34,514 bases of DNA. Origin: Pseudomonas sp. RIT623. Its GTDB lineage: Bacteria; Pseudomonadota; Gammaproteobacteria; Pseudomonadales; Pseudomonadaceae. Positions 1-10,464 of the stretch are shown in pieces. The DNA is taken from the NCBI RefSeq assembly GCF_004519305.1, contig NZ_SOZA01000047.1, forward strand, positions 1 through 34,514, written 5' to 3'. A program made the translations under genes and the position numbers. The notes under the pieces were generated by a model, which saw nothing but the letters and a program-made list of their open reading frames with translations, had not been told where the DNA came from and searched no databases. Within the stretch, counting starts at the first letter, position 1, and every line of letters begins with the position of its first letter.

Positions 1-3000
1 CTGCACGACAACTTCTTTGAGCTGGGCGGTGACTCGATCATCTCGATCCAGGTGGTCAGCCGGGCGCGTCAGGCCGGTATCCGCTTCACTCCCAAGGATC
101 TGTTCGAGCAACAGACCGTGCAGCAATTGGCCGGGGGCGCCCGGGTTGGCGAGGCGGCACTGGCGATCGACCAGAGCCCCCTGCAGGGCGACACGCCGCT
201 GTTGCCGTTCCAGCAGGTGTTCTTCGACACCGAGATCCCCGAACGCCATCACTGGAACCAGTCGGTCCTGCTCAAGGCCGGCGAGACATTGCAGGCTGAA
301 CTGCTGGAGCAGGCACTGCAAGCGCTGGTGCGCCATCACGATGCCTTGCGCCTGAGCTTCGTCGAGCAGGCCGAAGGCTGGCAGGCGCGCTTCCTCGACC
401 AGGATGCCGTGCAGGCGCTGTGGCAGCGCGAGCCACTGTTGTGGCGTGCCACGGCCAATGACGAGCACACCTTGCAGGCCATCGGCGACGAAGCCCAGCG
501 CAGCCTCGACCTGGGCCAGGGCCGCCTGGTGCGCGGCGTGCTGGTCGATTGTGCCGAGGGTGAGCAACGACTGCTGCTGGTGATCCATCACCTGGCGGTC
601 GATGGCGTGTCCTGGCGCATCCTCCTCGAGGACCTGCAGCGCGCCTACCAGGCGCTGGTCGACGGCCAGGCCACCGTGCTGCCGGCCAAGACCAGCTCGG
701 TGCGCAAGTGGGCCGAGCGTCTGCAGGGCTATGCCCGCGACGAGCGTCGGCAAGCCGAGCTGCAATTCTGGCAAACCCAGCTGCAAGGCCTGGCCACGGC
801 GCTACCGCTGGACCGCGCCGGCAGCCTGGCACGCCGCCATGCACGGACCGTGCATACCCAACTGGACCCGGTCGTCACCCGCCAGCTGTTGCAGCAGGCG
901 CCAGCGGCCTACCGCACCCAGGTCAACGACTTGTTGCTCAGTGCCTTGGCGCAGGTGATCGCCGGTTGGACCGGCAACAATGCAGTGCTGGTGCAGCTGG
1001 AAGGCCATGGTCGCGAGGCGTTGTTCGATGACATCGACCTGGTGCGCAGCGTCGGCTGGTTCACCAGCCTGTATCCGGCACGCCTGGACGCCCACGCCGA
1101 GATCGGCGCGACCATCAAGCAGGTCAAGGAGCAGTTGCGTGCCATTCCCGACAAGGGCCTGGGCTACTCGGCGCTGCGCCACCTCGGTGACCCTGCCAGC
1201 CGTGCGGCATTGGCGGCACTGCCTGAGGCGGGCATCACCTTCAACTACCTGGGCCAGTTCGATGCCGGTGGCGACGCCGACCAGCCGGCCTTGCTGGCGC
1301 TGTGCGCGGGCGCCAAGGGTGACGAACAGGACCTCGAGGCGCCGCTGGGCAACAGCCTGACCCTGAACGGCCAGGTGTTCGACGGCGTCTTCAGCATGGC
1401 TTGGACCTTCAGCGCCGAGCAGTTCGATGACGCCACCGTGCAGGCCCTGGCCGACGCCTATGGCGCGCAGCTGCAGGCGATGGTCGCCCATTGCCTGGCA
1501 GCAGAGCACGGCGGCGTCACGCCGAGCGACTTCCCGCTGGCGGCGTTGACCCAGGCGCAGCTCGACGAGCTGCCGATAGCGGCGGCGCACATTGAGGACA
1601 TCTATGCGCTGGCACCCATGCAGCGCGGCATGCTGTTCCATACCTTGTACGAGGCCGAGGGCGGGGACTACCTCAACCAGATGAGCCTGGCGGTCGACGG
1701 GCTCGACCCGCAACGCTTCCGTGCCGCCTGGCAGGCCACCCTCGACGAACACGAAGTACTGCGCAGCAGCTTTGTCTGGGAAGGGCTGGACGAGCCGGTG
1801 CAGGTGGTGCACAAGCACCTGGCGCTGCCGTTCCAGTGCCTGGACTGGCGTGGCCGCGACGATCAGCAGGCGGCGCTCGAGGCCCTGGCGCACGCAGAGT
1901 TGACGCAAGGTTTCGAACTCGGTGCCGCGCCACTGTTGCGGGTATTGCTGGTGCAGCTGGACGACACCTGTTATCAGTTGATCCAGACCCACCATCACAT
2001 TCTCATGGATGGCTGGAGCCATTCGCAGTTGATGGCCGAAGTACTGCAGCGCTACAACGGCAACACGCTGCCGGCCAGGGTCGGTCGCTATCGCGATTAC
2101 ATCGCCTGGCTGCAGCGTCAGGACGCGGCCAAGGCCGAGGGCTTCTGGCGTGGCCAGCTGGCACTGCTCGAGGAACCGACGCGCCTGGTGCAGGCCATGG
2201 CCAACCTGCGTGCCAAGGATGCCCCGACCCAGGGGCATGGCGAGCTTGTTCGCCTGCTCGACGCGCAGCAGACGGCAGCCCTCGCAGGTTTCGCACGGCA
2301 GCAGAAAGTCACCGTCAACACCGTGGTCCAGGCGGCCTGGCTGCTGCTGCTGCAGCGCCAGACCGGACAGGATGCGGTGGCCTTCGGTGCCACGGTGGCC
2401 GGGCGCTCCGCCGAGGTTCGTGGCGCCGAGCAGCAGGTCGGCTTGTTCATCAACACGCTGCCGGTGGTGGCCGCGCCCCTGCCAGAGCAGCGCGTCGGCC
2501 AGTGGCTGCAGCAGGTCCAGGCGCAGAACCTGGCGCTGCGCGAGTTCGAGCACACGCCGCTGTTCGAGGTTCAGCGTTGGTCCGGCCATGGCGCCGAATC
2601 GCTGTTCGATACCCTCATGGTGTTCGAGAACTACCCGGTCGCCGAGGCGCTCGAGCAGGAGGCACCGGCGGGGCTGAGTTTCTCCGGGATCGACAATCAC
2701 GAGCAGACCAACTACCCGTTGACCCTGTCGGTCACCCTCGGGGCCAGCCTGCACCTGCACTTCAGCTACACCCACGCGGCCTTCAGTGCGGCGATGACCG
2801 CGCAGTTGGCCAACCGTCTGGTCAAACTGCTGGCGTCGATGCAGGACGATGCCGACGCGCCGCTCAGCGAACTGGCCTGGCTGGAGGCCGATGAGTCGCG
2901 ACGGCTGGTGCATGACTGGAGCACGGCGGCGTTCGACTGCCCGAGCGATGAGCCGGTGCATGTGCTGTTCGAAGCCCAGGCAGCGCGCACGCCCGAGGCC

Positions 3001-6000
3001 CCGGCGTTGTTGTTCGAAGACCGGCAACTGAGCTATCGGGCACTGAACGAGCAGGCCAACCAACTGGCGCGCAAGCTGGTCGAGCAGGGAGTGGGTCCGG
3101 ATGTGCTGGTGGGCATCGCCGCCGACCGTGGCCTGGAGATGATCGTTGGCCTGCTGGCGGTGCTCAAGGCCGGCGGCGGCTATGTGCCGCTCGACCCCAG
3201 CTACCCGCAGGACCGCCTGTTGTGCATGATCGAGGACAGTCGCATTGCCTTGCTGCTTGGCCATGCCGAAGTGGTTGGCCGCCTGGCGGTGCCCGACAGC
3301 TTGCCGCGCCTGTTGCTGGACCAGCCGCAGCACTGGGCGCGGTACGCCACCGACAACCTGGTCAACCGGGTGCATGGCGAACACCTGGCGTACGTCATGT
3401 TCACCTCCGGCTCCACGGGCCGACCCAAGGGCGTGGGCATCAGTCAGCGCGCGCTGACCCGGCATGCCTTCGTGTCCGTCGGTTTCTTCGGCCTGAGCGC
3501 CGAGGACCGTGGGCTGCAGTTCTCCACCTTCAACTTCGACGGCTTCGTCGAGCAGTTGTATCCGCCGCTGATCTGCGGCGCCAGCGTGGTCTTGCGCGGT
3601 AACGAGATCTGGGACAGCGAAACGTTCTACCGCGAACTGATCGACAAGGACATCAGTGTGGTCGACCTGACCACTGCCTACTGGAACATGCTGGCCAAGG
3701 ACTTCGCCGCCCAGGCGCCACGCGCCTATGGTCGCCTGCGCCAGGTGCACAGCGGTGGCGAAGCGATGCCGGTTGAAGGCCTGGCCGCCTGGCAGGCCGC
3801 GGGCCTGGGCCATGTGCGCCTGCTCAACACCTATGGCCCGACCGAGGCCACGGTGACGGTGAGCACCCTCGATTGCAGCGACTACGTCAATGGCCGCGAG
3901 CCGTTGCCGTTGACCCTGTCCATTGGCCGGGCCCTGCCAGGGCGCAGCCTGTACCTGCTGGACGATCATGGCCAACCCGCCGCGGTGGGGGTGGTCGGTG
4001 AGTTGATGATTGGCGGTGAGTTGCTGGCGCGCGGTTATTTCGGCCGCCCGGGGCTGACCGCCGAGCGTTTCCTGCCTGACCCGTTTGCCGTCGATGGTGG
4101 TCGTTTGTACCGCACCGGTGACCTGGTTCGTTATCGCGAGGACGGGCTGATCGACTACATCGGTCGGGTCGACCACCAGGTGAAGATTCGCGGTTTCCGT
4201 ATCGAGCTGGGTGAAATCGAGGCACGCCTGGTCGAGCACCCGCAGGTGCATGAAGCGGTGGTGGTGGCGCGCAAGGCCGCCAGCGGCCACCAGCTGGTTG
4301 GCTACTACGTGGCGCGTGACCAAGCGCAGGGCGCGGATACCGCGTTGTTGCGCGAGTCGCTGCGCGAGCACCTCAAGGCGTTGTTGCCGGACTACATGGT
4401 GCCCGCCTACCTGGTGGCCTTGCCGCGCCTGCCGCTGAGCCCCAACGGCAAGCTGGATCGCAAGGCACTGCCGGAGGTTGACACCAGCGAACTGCAGCAA
4501 GCCTACGAGGCGCCGCGCGATGCCCTGCAGGCCACCCTGGCGACGATCTGGCAGGACGTGCTGCACCTTGAGCGCGTTGGCATCAGCGACAACTTCTTCG
4601 AGTTGGGTGGTGATTCGATCGTCTCGATCCAGGTGGTCAGCCGGGCGCGTCGCGCCGGTATCGTGTTCACCCCGAAACAGCTGTTCGAACAGCAGACCAT
4701 CGCCGCGCTGGCGGCGGTGGCCAGCCATGACGGCGGCGACCCTGCGCGGCAGCAGGAGGCGCTCAGCGGCGCGTTGCCGGCCTTGCCGGTGCTGGCCGAC
4801 GCCGGCGCGCAGTGGATGCAGTGGCGCGTGCCGGCGACGCTGGACCGGGCGCGGCTCGAGCAGGCGCTGGTGGCGCTGGTCGGCCATCACGACAGCTTGC
4901 GCGTGCGTGTTGCCGTGGAGGGCAACGAGTACTTGCCGCTGGAGGCCCTGCAAACAGCCTGGCAGGCGCAACCCTTGCTAATCGACGGCGATGCGCAGGC
5001 CGCGCAGCGCCAGGTGCTGGCCGAGGGCCTGGCGCCGACGGCGGGTATTCTATTGCGCGCCGCCCTGGGCCCGGTGATCGAGGGGCAGCGCAACCTGCTG
5101 CTGGTCGGTGCCGGCGAAGTGCTCGACAGCCACTCGTGGACGCTGCTCGGGCAGGACCTGCAGGCGCTTTGCGAGCAGCGCGTGTTGCCGGCCAAGACGC
5201 ATTCGCTACGCCATTGGCTGGCGCAGCGCCCGGCGTCGAGCCACGTCCAGGGGCCTGTGGCGCCGTGCCTGACGGCCTTGGCGCAAACCACGGCGCAACC
5301 AGGGACGTTCAGCCTTGATGAGCGCCTGCCGGTCAACCTTGGCCAGCCATTGCTGGGCCTGGCCCCGGCCGCCTACCGCAGCGATGCGGGCGAACTGCTG
5401 CTGACCGCCCTGGTGTTGTGCCTGGGCGCCGACAGCGAGCTGCCGTCGATCGCCGTGGCCGCCCAGACCGGCCGCCTTGTCGCGACCTGCGACCTGACGC
5501 GCAGCGTCGGGCCATTCGCCGGCCGCCAGGTCCTGCACCTGCCGCTGGCAAGCGACCTGGCCAGTGCCATCAAGGCTGTCAAGGAAGGCGTGCGCGGCGG
5601 GCAAGCCGGCGCGCAGCCGCTGCCGGCCATTGCCTTCACCTACGCGACCAGGCCGGCCTCTACGGCCGATGCCTGGCCAGTGCTGGGCCAAGGCTTGGTC
5701 AACGCACCGGCGGGGCTGCATTTGCAGGTCACCCAGCAGGATGAGCGCTTGCACCTGCACTGGACCCTCGAAGGGTGTTACCAGGCAGCAGACCTGCAAC
5801 GTCTCGCCGCGCGCTACCAGGCGCAGCTGCAACGGCTGGTGGAGCATTGCCTCGACCCGCACAACCAAGGCGTGACACCCTCGGACTTCCCATTGGCGGC
5901 CCTGACCCAGCGCGACCTTGACCAACTGCCGGTGGCCGCGGTGGACATCGAGGATATCTACCCGCTGTCGCCGATGCAGGAGGGCATGCTGTTCCACAGC

Positions 6001-9000
6001 GTCAGCGACGATGATGGCGAGCTGTACATCAACCAGTCGAGCATGAGCATCGACGGCCTGGATGTGCCGCGCCTGCGCCAAGCCTGGATGTTCGTCACCG
6101 AGCGGCATGCCGTGCAACGCAGCAGCTTCCACTGGCAGGCCGGGCTGAGCAAACCCTTGCAAGTGGTGCACCGGCATGTCGAACTGGACCTGCGCGAACT
6201 CGACTGGCGTGACGCAGCAGTGGACGAGCAACGTCTTGCCGAGCTGGCGCGCGAGGAGCGCGAGCGCGGCTTCGAGTTGTCCAGCGCGCCACTGCACCGG
6301 GTGTTGCTGGTGCGCCTGAGCGAGACGCGGCACCAGATGATCTGGACCAGCCACCACATCCTGATGGATGGCTGGAGCAGCTCGCGGCTGTTCGCCGAGG
6401 TCCTGCAACATTATGCCGGGCAGGCGCTGCCGGAGCAGGTGGGGCATTACCGCGACTTCATCGCTTGGCTGGTGAACCAGGATCGGGTCGCCCTGGAGCA
6501 GTTCTGGCGCGAGCGCCTGCGCCCGCTGGAGGAACCGACCCTGCTCAGCCAGGCGGTGCATCCGCGTCACGAGGTGGCATTGTCGGGGCACCAGGCGCTG
6601 TACTCGCACTGGGACTCGGCGCGCACCGCCCAGTTGCAGCAACGTTGCCGCGACCTGCGCATCACCCTCAACACCTTGGTGCAGGCTGCCTGGCTACTGG
6701 TGTTGCAGCGCTACACCGGGCAGACCACCCTGGCCTTCGGCGCCACCGTGGCCGGGCGCCCGGAGAGCCTGCCGGGTGCCGACAGCATGCTCGGCCTGTT
6801 CATCAATACCTTGCCGGTGATCCAGACCCTGGAGCCGACGCAGCCCCTGGAGCAGTGGTTGCACGCGCTGCAGCACTACAACCTGGACATCCGCGATTAC
6901 TCCCAGGCACCGTTGGCGGACGTGCAGCGCTGGGCCGGGCTGGGCGCCCAGGGCTTGTTCGACAGCATCATCGTGTTCGAGAACTACCCGATCGACGAGC
7001 GCCTGAACGAGGAAATCGACACCGGCCTGAGTTTCGGCGCCAGTGCCAGCCAGGGCCTGACCAACTTCCCGATGGACCTGGCCGTCAGCCTCAGCGACCG
7101 CCTGACCATCGAGTACATGTACCTGCGCAACAGCTTCGCCGCCGAGGCGGTGGAGGGGATCCGCGCGTGCATGGAGCAAACCCTGGACGCCTTGCTCGAA
7201 GCGCCGGCGGACCTGGCGCTGGGCAACCTGCCGCGGCTGGCGACGGCGCAGCAGCAGGCGCTGCAGGGCTGGAGCGCGGCGCCGCAGGCGAGCCACCAGG
7301 CCCTGGACCTGCCGCAGTTGATCGCCCACCATGCCGAGCGACAACCCCAGGCCATCGCCGTGCAGTGTGGCCAGGCCAGCCTGGACTACGCCACCCTCGA
7401 GCAGCGGGCCAATCGCCTGGCCCATGCCCTGCAAGCCCAGGGCGCGGGGCAGGAGCGGGTGGTCGGCGTGGCCATGCAGCGTTCGCCTGAACTGCTGGTG
7501 GCGCTGCTGGCGGTGTTCAAGAGTGGCGCGGCCTACGTACCACTGGATATCGACTATCCGCCGGAGCGCCTGGCCTACATGATCGAGGATTCGGGCATGA
7601 GCCTGCTGTTGACCGAGCAGGCCCTGCGCGCACGCTTCGACCTGCCGGCGACCCTGGCGGTGCTCGAAGTCGACCGCTGCGACACCCACGCCTATCCGGC
7701 GCAGGCACCGTCGAGCGGGATTCGCGAGCACTCGCTGGCGTACCTGATCTACACCTCCGGCTCCACCGGACGCCCGAAAGGCGTCGCCGTGGCCCATGGG
7801 CCGATCAGCGCGCATTGCCAGGCTATCGTCGAGCTGTATGAAATGGATGCCCACAGCCGCGAACTGCACTTCATGTCGTTCGCCTTCGACGGCGCCCATG
7901 AGCGCTGGCTGAGCACGCTGCTGGCCGGCGGTACCCTGGTGCTGCGCGACAACGAACTGTGGACGCCGGAGCAGACCTGCGCGGCCCTGCATCGCCATGG
8001 CATCACCATCGCCTGCTTCCCGCCGGCCTACCTCAAGCAACTGGCCGAGTTCGTCCAGGCCAGCGCCGAGCCGGCGCCGCCGGTGCGCATCTACTGCTTC
8101 GGTGGTGACGCGGTGCCCGAGCAGACCTACGAGCAGGTCAAGGCCGCGCTCAAGCCGCGCTACTTCACCAACGGCTATGGCCCCACCGAAACCGTGGTCA
8201 CGCCCATGCTGTGGAAGGCCGACAGCATGGAGCGCTGCGCGGCGGCCTACGCGCCAATCGGCCGCGCGGTCGGGCCGCGTGCGTTGTACGTGCTTGATGA
8301 CGACCTGCGCCCGTTGCCGGCCGGCTTTGCCGGGGAACTCTACATCGGCGGTTATGGCGTGGCGCGTGGTTATCACCGCCGCCCGGACGCCAGTGCCGAG
8401 CGCTTCGTGCCCAACCCGTTCAGCGCCGACGGCGACCGCCTGTACCGCACCGGCGACCTGGTGCGCCTGCGCGCCGACGGGATCATCGACTACGTTGGCC
8501 GTATCGACCATCAGGTCAAGATCCGCGGTTTCCGTATCGAACTGGGCGAGATCGAGGCCCGTCTGCGCCAACAGGCGCAGGTGGATGATGCATTGGTCAT
8601 CGCTCGCGAAAGCCCCTCGGGCAAGCAACTGATCGGCTACGTGGTGAGCGCCGCCGGCGAAGGGCTGGGCAACGAACTCAAGGCGGCCCTGCGCCAGGTG
8701 CTGCCGGAGTACATGGTGCCGGCGCAGATCGTCTGCCTGGCGCGCTTCCCGCTGACACCCAACGGCAAGATCGACCGCCGCGGCCTGCCCGAGCCACAGT
8801 TCGAGGCGGCCCGCTACGTGGCACCGCGCAACCCGCGCGAACAGTGGCTGGCGCAGATCTGGGAGGACGTGCTGCAGGTGGAGCAGGTGGGCATCACCGA
8901 CAACTTCTTCGAGCTGGGTGGCGACTCGATCCTCAGCCTGCAGGTGATTTCCCGAGTGCGTAACCACCCGACCCTGGAGATGGACCTCAAGCTGCGCGAC

Positions 9001-10407
9001 CTGATGCGCCACCAGAGCATCGAAGCGCTGTTCGACCAGGGCGCGGCCCAGCGTCGTGGCCCGCAGCAGGACCTCACGCAACTGGCCGGGGAGGGGTTGT
9101 TCAACCTGATACCGATCCAGCAGTGGTTCTTCGACCAGCAGATGGAGGCGCCGCATCACTTCAACCAGTCGCTGATGTTGCGCGCCAGCCAGCCGCTTGA
9201 TGGCGTGGCCCTGGAAAAGGCCTTGCTGCAGGTGGTGCGCCACCATGACAGCCTGCGCCTGCGCTTCCGCCAGGAAAACGGTCGCTGGTACCAGTACTAC
9301 GACACCCTGGCCGGCAGCTGTGAATGGATCTGGCATCGGGATGTGGCCGATGCCCAGGCGCTCAACGAGCTGGTCAACGCGGCGCAGCGCAGCCTCGACC
9401 TGGTCGACGGGCCGGTGATTCGCGTGGTGCATGCACAGATGGCCGACGGCGAAAGCCGCCTGATGATCGCCATTCACCACCTGGTGATCGACGGGGTGTC
9501 CTGGCGCATCCTCCTGCAGGACCTGCAGCAGGCCTATGCGGCCTGCGCCGCGGGGGACGAGGCGGTGCTGCCGATCCGTACCAGCAGCTTCCGTTCCTGG
9601 GCCGAGTCGTTGCAAGGCGAGGCGCCCAACCTGGCGGCGAACGAGCTTGACTACTGGCTCGCGCAGCTCGACCAGACCAGCACCGAGCTGCCTTGCGACA
9701 ACCCGCGCGGGCGCAACGAGATGCAGTTCGAGGCCAGCGCCCAGATCAAGCTCAGCGAGCGCGAGACAGCGCGGTTGCTCAAGGAAGTGCCGGCGGTGTA
9801 CCAGACCCAGATCAACGACATCCTGCTCACGGCGTTGAGCCGCGTGCTGTGTCGCTGGAGCGAGGCCGAGTCGGTGCTGCTGCAGTTCGAGGGCCATGGC
9901 CGCGAGGACCTGTTCGAGGCGCTGGACCTGAGCCGCACCCTGGGTTGGTTCACCAGCATGTACCCGCTGCGTCTGCAGCCGGGGCTGGGCGCGGACTTCG
10001 GCAGCTCGATCAAGGCGGTTCGCCAGCAGCTGGCGCAGGTCCCGAACAAGGGCCTGGGCTACGGCATCCTGCGGCACATGGCGGCGCCGGAGATCGCCGA
10101 GCGCTTCGCTGGCCTGCCAGAGGCGCGGGTGACCTTCAACTACATGGGGCAGTTCGACCAGACCTTCGAGGAGGACGGGCTGTTGTCGCCGGCCAGCGAA
10201 AGCTCTGGTGCCCAGTTTGCGCCACGGGCTCCGATGAGCAACTGGCTGGAGGTGACCGGCCAGGTGTACGACGGGCAAATGTCGTTGCTGTGCTTCTACA
10301 GTACCCGGCGTTACCGCGCGAGCACGGTCGAGGCATTGATGGAGGCGTTCCGCGAGGAGCTGCTGCACATGATCGAGCACTGCCTGGCGCACACCACGCC
10401 GGCATGA
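1..10407 (+). CDS. Pyoverdine-type non-ribosomal peptide synthetase, 3' part (5' end outside window)
   Basis: Multimodular NRPS open at the window's left edge; 3468 residues are visible. Domains in order (residues of the visible part): carrier T with LGGDSI (Ser12); epimerization E with HHLAVDG (His196-197) and EGHGRE; condensation C with HHILMDG (665-671); adenylation A (about 990-1487, TSGSTGRPKG, YGPTE); T (Ser1539); a degenerate E-like domain (about 1590-1950); C (HHILMDG 2118-2124); A (about 2434-2930); T (Ser2976); and a C-terminal E (HHLVIDG 3159-3165). My reading of the specificity pockets puts D-G-E at the first three positions of both A domains. The acid suggests a basic substrate such as Lys or (hydroxy)ornithine; this is inference. 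There is no thioesterase, so the chain must pass to another protein or be released in trans. The context (fpvA, pvdE, pvdA) makes a pyoverdine side-chain synthetase (PvdI/PvdJ/PvdD-like) very likely. Confidence 0.95.
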   Translation: MHDNFFELGGDSIISIQVVSRARQAGIRFTPKDLFEQQTVQQLAGGARVGEAALAIDQSPLQGDTPLLPFQQVFFDTEIPERHHWNQSVLLKAGETLQAELLEQALQALVRHHDALRLSFVEQAEGWQARFLDQDAVQALWQREPLLWRATANDEHTLQAIGDEAQRSLDLGQGRLVRGVLVDCAEGEQRLLLVIHHLAVDGVSWRILLEDLQRAYQALVDGQATVLPAKTSSVRKWAERLQGYARDERRQAELQFWQTQLQGLATALPLDRAGSLARRHARTVHTQLDPVVTRQLLQQAPAAYRTQVNDLLLSALAQVIAGWTGNNAVLVQLEGHGREALFDDIDLVRSVGWFTSLYPARLDAHAEIGATIKQVKEQLRAIPDKGLGYSALRHLGDPASRAALAALPEAGITFNYLGQFDAGGDADQPALLALCAGAKGDEQDLEAPLGNSLTLNGQVFDGVFSMAWTFSAEQFDDATVQALADAYGAQLQAMVAHCLAAEHGGVTPSDFPLAALTQAQLDELPIAAAHIEDIYALAPMQRGMLFHTLYEAEGGDYLNQMSLAVDGLDPQRFRAAWQATLDEHEVLRSSFVWEGLDEPVQVVHKHLALPFQCLDWRGRDDQQAALEALAHAELTQGFELGAAPLLRVLLVQLDDTCYQLIQTHHHILMDGWSHSQLMAEVLQRYNGNTLPARVGRYRDYIAWLQRQDAAKAEGFWRGQLALLEEPTRLVQAMANLRAKDAPTQGHGELVRLLDAQQTAALAGFARQQKVTVNTVVQAAWLLLLQRQTGQDAVAFGATVAGRSAEVRGAEQQVGLFINTLPVVAAPLPEQRVGQWLQQVQAQNLALREFEHTPLFEVQRWSGHGAESLFDTLMVFENYPVAEALEQEAPAGLSFSGIDNHEQTNYPLTLSVTLGASLHLHFSYTHAAFSAAMTAQLANRLVKLLASMQDDADAPLSELAWLEADESRRLVHDWSTAAFDCPSDEPVHVLFEAQAARTPEAPALLFEDRQLSYRALNEQANQLARKLVEQGVGPDVLVGIAADRGLEMIVGLLAVLKAGGGYVPLDPSYPQDRLLCMIEDSRIALLLGHAEVVGRLAVPDSLPRLLLDQPQHWARYATDNLVNRVHGEHLAYVMFTSGSTGRPKGVGISQRALTRHAFVSVGFFGLSAEDRGLQFSTFNFDGFVEQLYPPLICGASVVLRGNEIWDSETFYRELIDKDISVVDLTTAYWNMLAKDFAAQAPRAYGRLRQVHSGGEAMPVEGLAAWQAAGLGHVRLLNTYGPTEATVTVSTLDCSDYVNGREPLPLTLSIGRALPGRSLYLLDDHGQPAAVGVVGELMIGGELLARGYFGRPGLTAERFLPDPFAVDGGRLYRTGDLVRYREDGLIDYIGRVDHQVKIRGFRIELGEIEARLVEHPQVHEAVVVARKAASGHQLVGYYVARDQAQGADTALLRESLREHLKALLPDYMVPAYLVALPRLPLSPNGKLDRKALPEVDTSELQQAYEAPRDALQATLATIWQDVLHLERVGISDNFFELGGDSIVSIQVVSRARRAGIVFTPKQLFEQQTIAALAAVASHDGGDPARQQEALSGALPALPVLADAGAQWMQWRVPATLDRARLEQALVALVGHHDSLRVRVAVEGNEYLPLEALQTAWQAQPLLIDGDAQAAQRQVLAEGLAPTAGILLRAALGPVIEGQRNLLLVGAGEVLDSHSWTLLGQDLQALCEQRVLPAKTHSLRHWLAQRPASSHVQGPVAPCLTALAQTTAQPGTFSLDERLPVNLGQPLLGLAPAAYRSDAGELLLTALVLCLGADSELPSIAVAAQTGRLVATCDLTRSVGPFAGRQVLHLPLASDLASAIKAVKEGVRGGQAGAQPLPAIAFTYATRPASTADAWPVLGQGLVNAPAGLHLQVTQQDERLHLHWTLEGCYQAADLQRLAARYQAQLQRLVEHCLDPHNQGVTPSDFPLAALTQRDLDQLPVAAVDIEDIYPLSPMQEGMLFHSVSDDDGELYINQSSMSIDGLDVPRLRQAWMFVTERHAVQRSSFHWQAGLSKPLQVVHRHVELDLRELDWRDAAVDEQRLAELAREERERGFELSSAPLHRVLLVRLSETRHQMIWTSHHILMDGWSSSRLFAEVLQHYAGQALPEQVGHYRDFIAWLVNQDRVALEQFWRERLRPLEEPTLLSQAVHPRHEVALSGHQALYSHWDSARTAQLQQRCRDLRITLNTLVQAAWLLVLQRYTGQTTLAFGATVAGRPESLPGADSMLGLFINTLPVIQTLEPTQPLEQWLHALQHYNLDIRDYSQAPLADVQRWAGLGAQGLFDSIIVFENYPIDERLNEEIDTGLSFGASASQGLTNFPMDLAVSLSDRLTIEYMYLRNSFAAEAVEGIRACMEQTLDALLEAPADLALGNLPRLATAQQQALQGWSAAPQASHQALDLPQLIAHHAERQPQAIAVQCGQASLDYATLEQRANRLAHALQAQGAGQERVVGVAMQRSPELLVALLAVFKSGAAYVPLDIDYPPERLAYMIEDSGMSLLLTEQALRARFDLPATLAVLEVDRCDTHAYPAQAPSSGIREHSLAYLIYTSGSTGRPKGVAVAHGPISAHCQAIVELYEMDAHSRELHFMSFAFDGAHERWLSTLLAGGTLVLRDNELWTPEQTCAALHRHGITIACFPPAYLKQLAEFVQASAEPAPPVRIYCFGGDAVPEQTYEQVKAALKPRYFTNGYGPTETVVTPMLWKADSMERCAAAYAPIGRAVGPRALYVLDDDLRPLPAGFAGELYIGGYGVARGYHRRPDASAERFVPNPFSADGDRLYRTGDLVRLRADGIIDYVGRIDHQVKIRGFRIELGEIEARLRQQAQVDDALVIARESPSGKQLIGYVVSAAGEGLGNELKAALRQVLPEYMVPAQIVCLARFPLTPNGKIDRRGLPEPQFEAARYVAPRNPREQWLAQIWEDVLQVEQVGITDNFFELGGDSILSLQVISRVRNHPTLEMDLKLRDLMRHQSIEALFDQGAAQRRGPQQDLTQLAGEGLFNLIPIQQWFFDQQMEAPHHFNQSLMLRASQPLDGVALEKALLQVVRHHDSLRLRFRQENGRWYQYYDTLAGSCEWIWHRDVADAQALNELVNAAQRSLDLVDGPVIRVVHAQMADGESRLMIAIHHLVIDGVSWRILLQDLQQAYAACAAGDEAVLPIRTSSFRSWAESLQGEAPNLAANELDYWLAQLDQTSTELPCDNPRGRNEMQFEASAQIKLSERETARLLKEVPAVYQTQINDILLTALSRVLCRWSEAESVLLQFEGHGREDLFEALDLSRTLGWFTSMYPLRLQPGLGADFGSSIKAVRQQLAQVPNKGLGYGILRHMAAPEIAERFAGLPEARVTFNYMGQFDQTFEEDGLLSPASESSGAQFAPRAPMSNWLEVTGQVYDGQMSLLCFYSTRRYRASTVEALMEAFREELLHMIEHCLAHTTPA
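4770..5870 (+). other. Degenerate epimerization-like domain within the NRPS
   Basis: This sits between the second carrier domain and the second condensation domain, exactly where an E domain follows a T. Flanking blocks align with the intact E domains: HHDSLR near its start, LPAKTHSLRHW, and CDLTRSVG. The active-site block LLLVIHHLAVDGVSW of the first E reads LLLVGAGEVLDSHSW here, so both catalytic histidines are lost (Ala1704, Gly1705). EGHGRE and GWFTxxYP are also missing. The frame is intact. It is probably catalytically dead and kept as a structural linker. Confidence 0.75.
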
Positions 10408-10416
10408 TCCGACTGC

Positions 10417-10442
10417 ACGCACGCCCCTCGCCGGGCGTGCGT
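10417..10442 (+). other. Hairpin between NRPS and hydrolase genes
   Basis: A perfect 10-bp inverted repeat (ACGCACGCCC / GGGCGTGCGT) with a 6-nt loop fills the 57-bp gap between the NRPS stop and the next start. No U-tract follows, so it is more likely an mRNA processing or stability element, or a weak attenuator, than a full terminator. Confidence 0.5.
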
Positions 10443-10464
10443 TGCCCACTTTCAGGAATTTCAC

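Noticed and set aside
802..4971. Very long antisense open frame (1389 codons) opposite the NRPS, and similar ones at 6694-10635 (minus), 11480-14488 (plus) and 15071-17125 (plus)
   Set aside because: They are mirror frames produced by GC-rich third positions of the real genes; composition is abnormal and no domains are visible.
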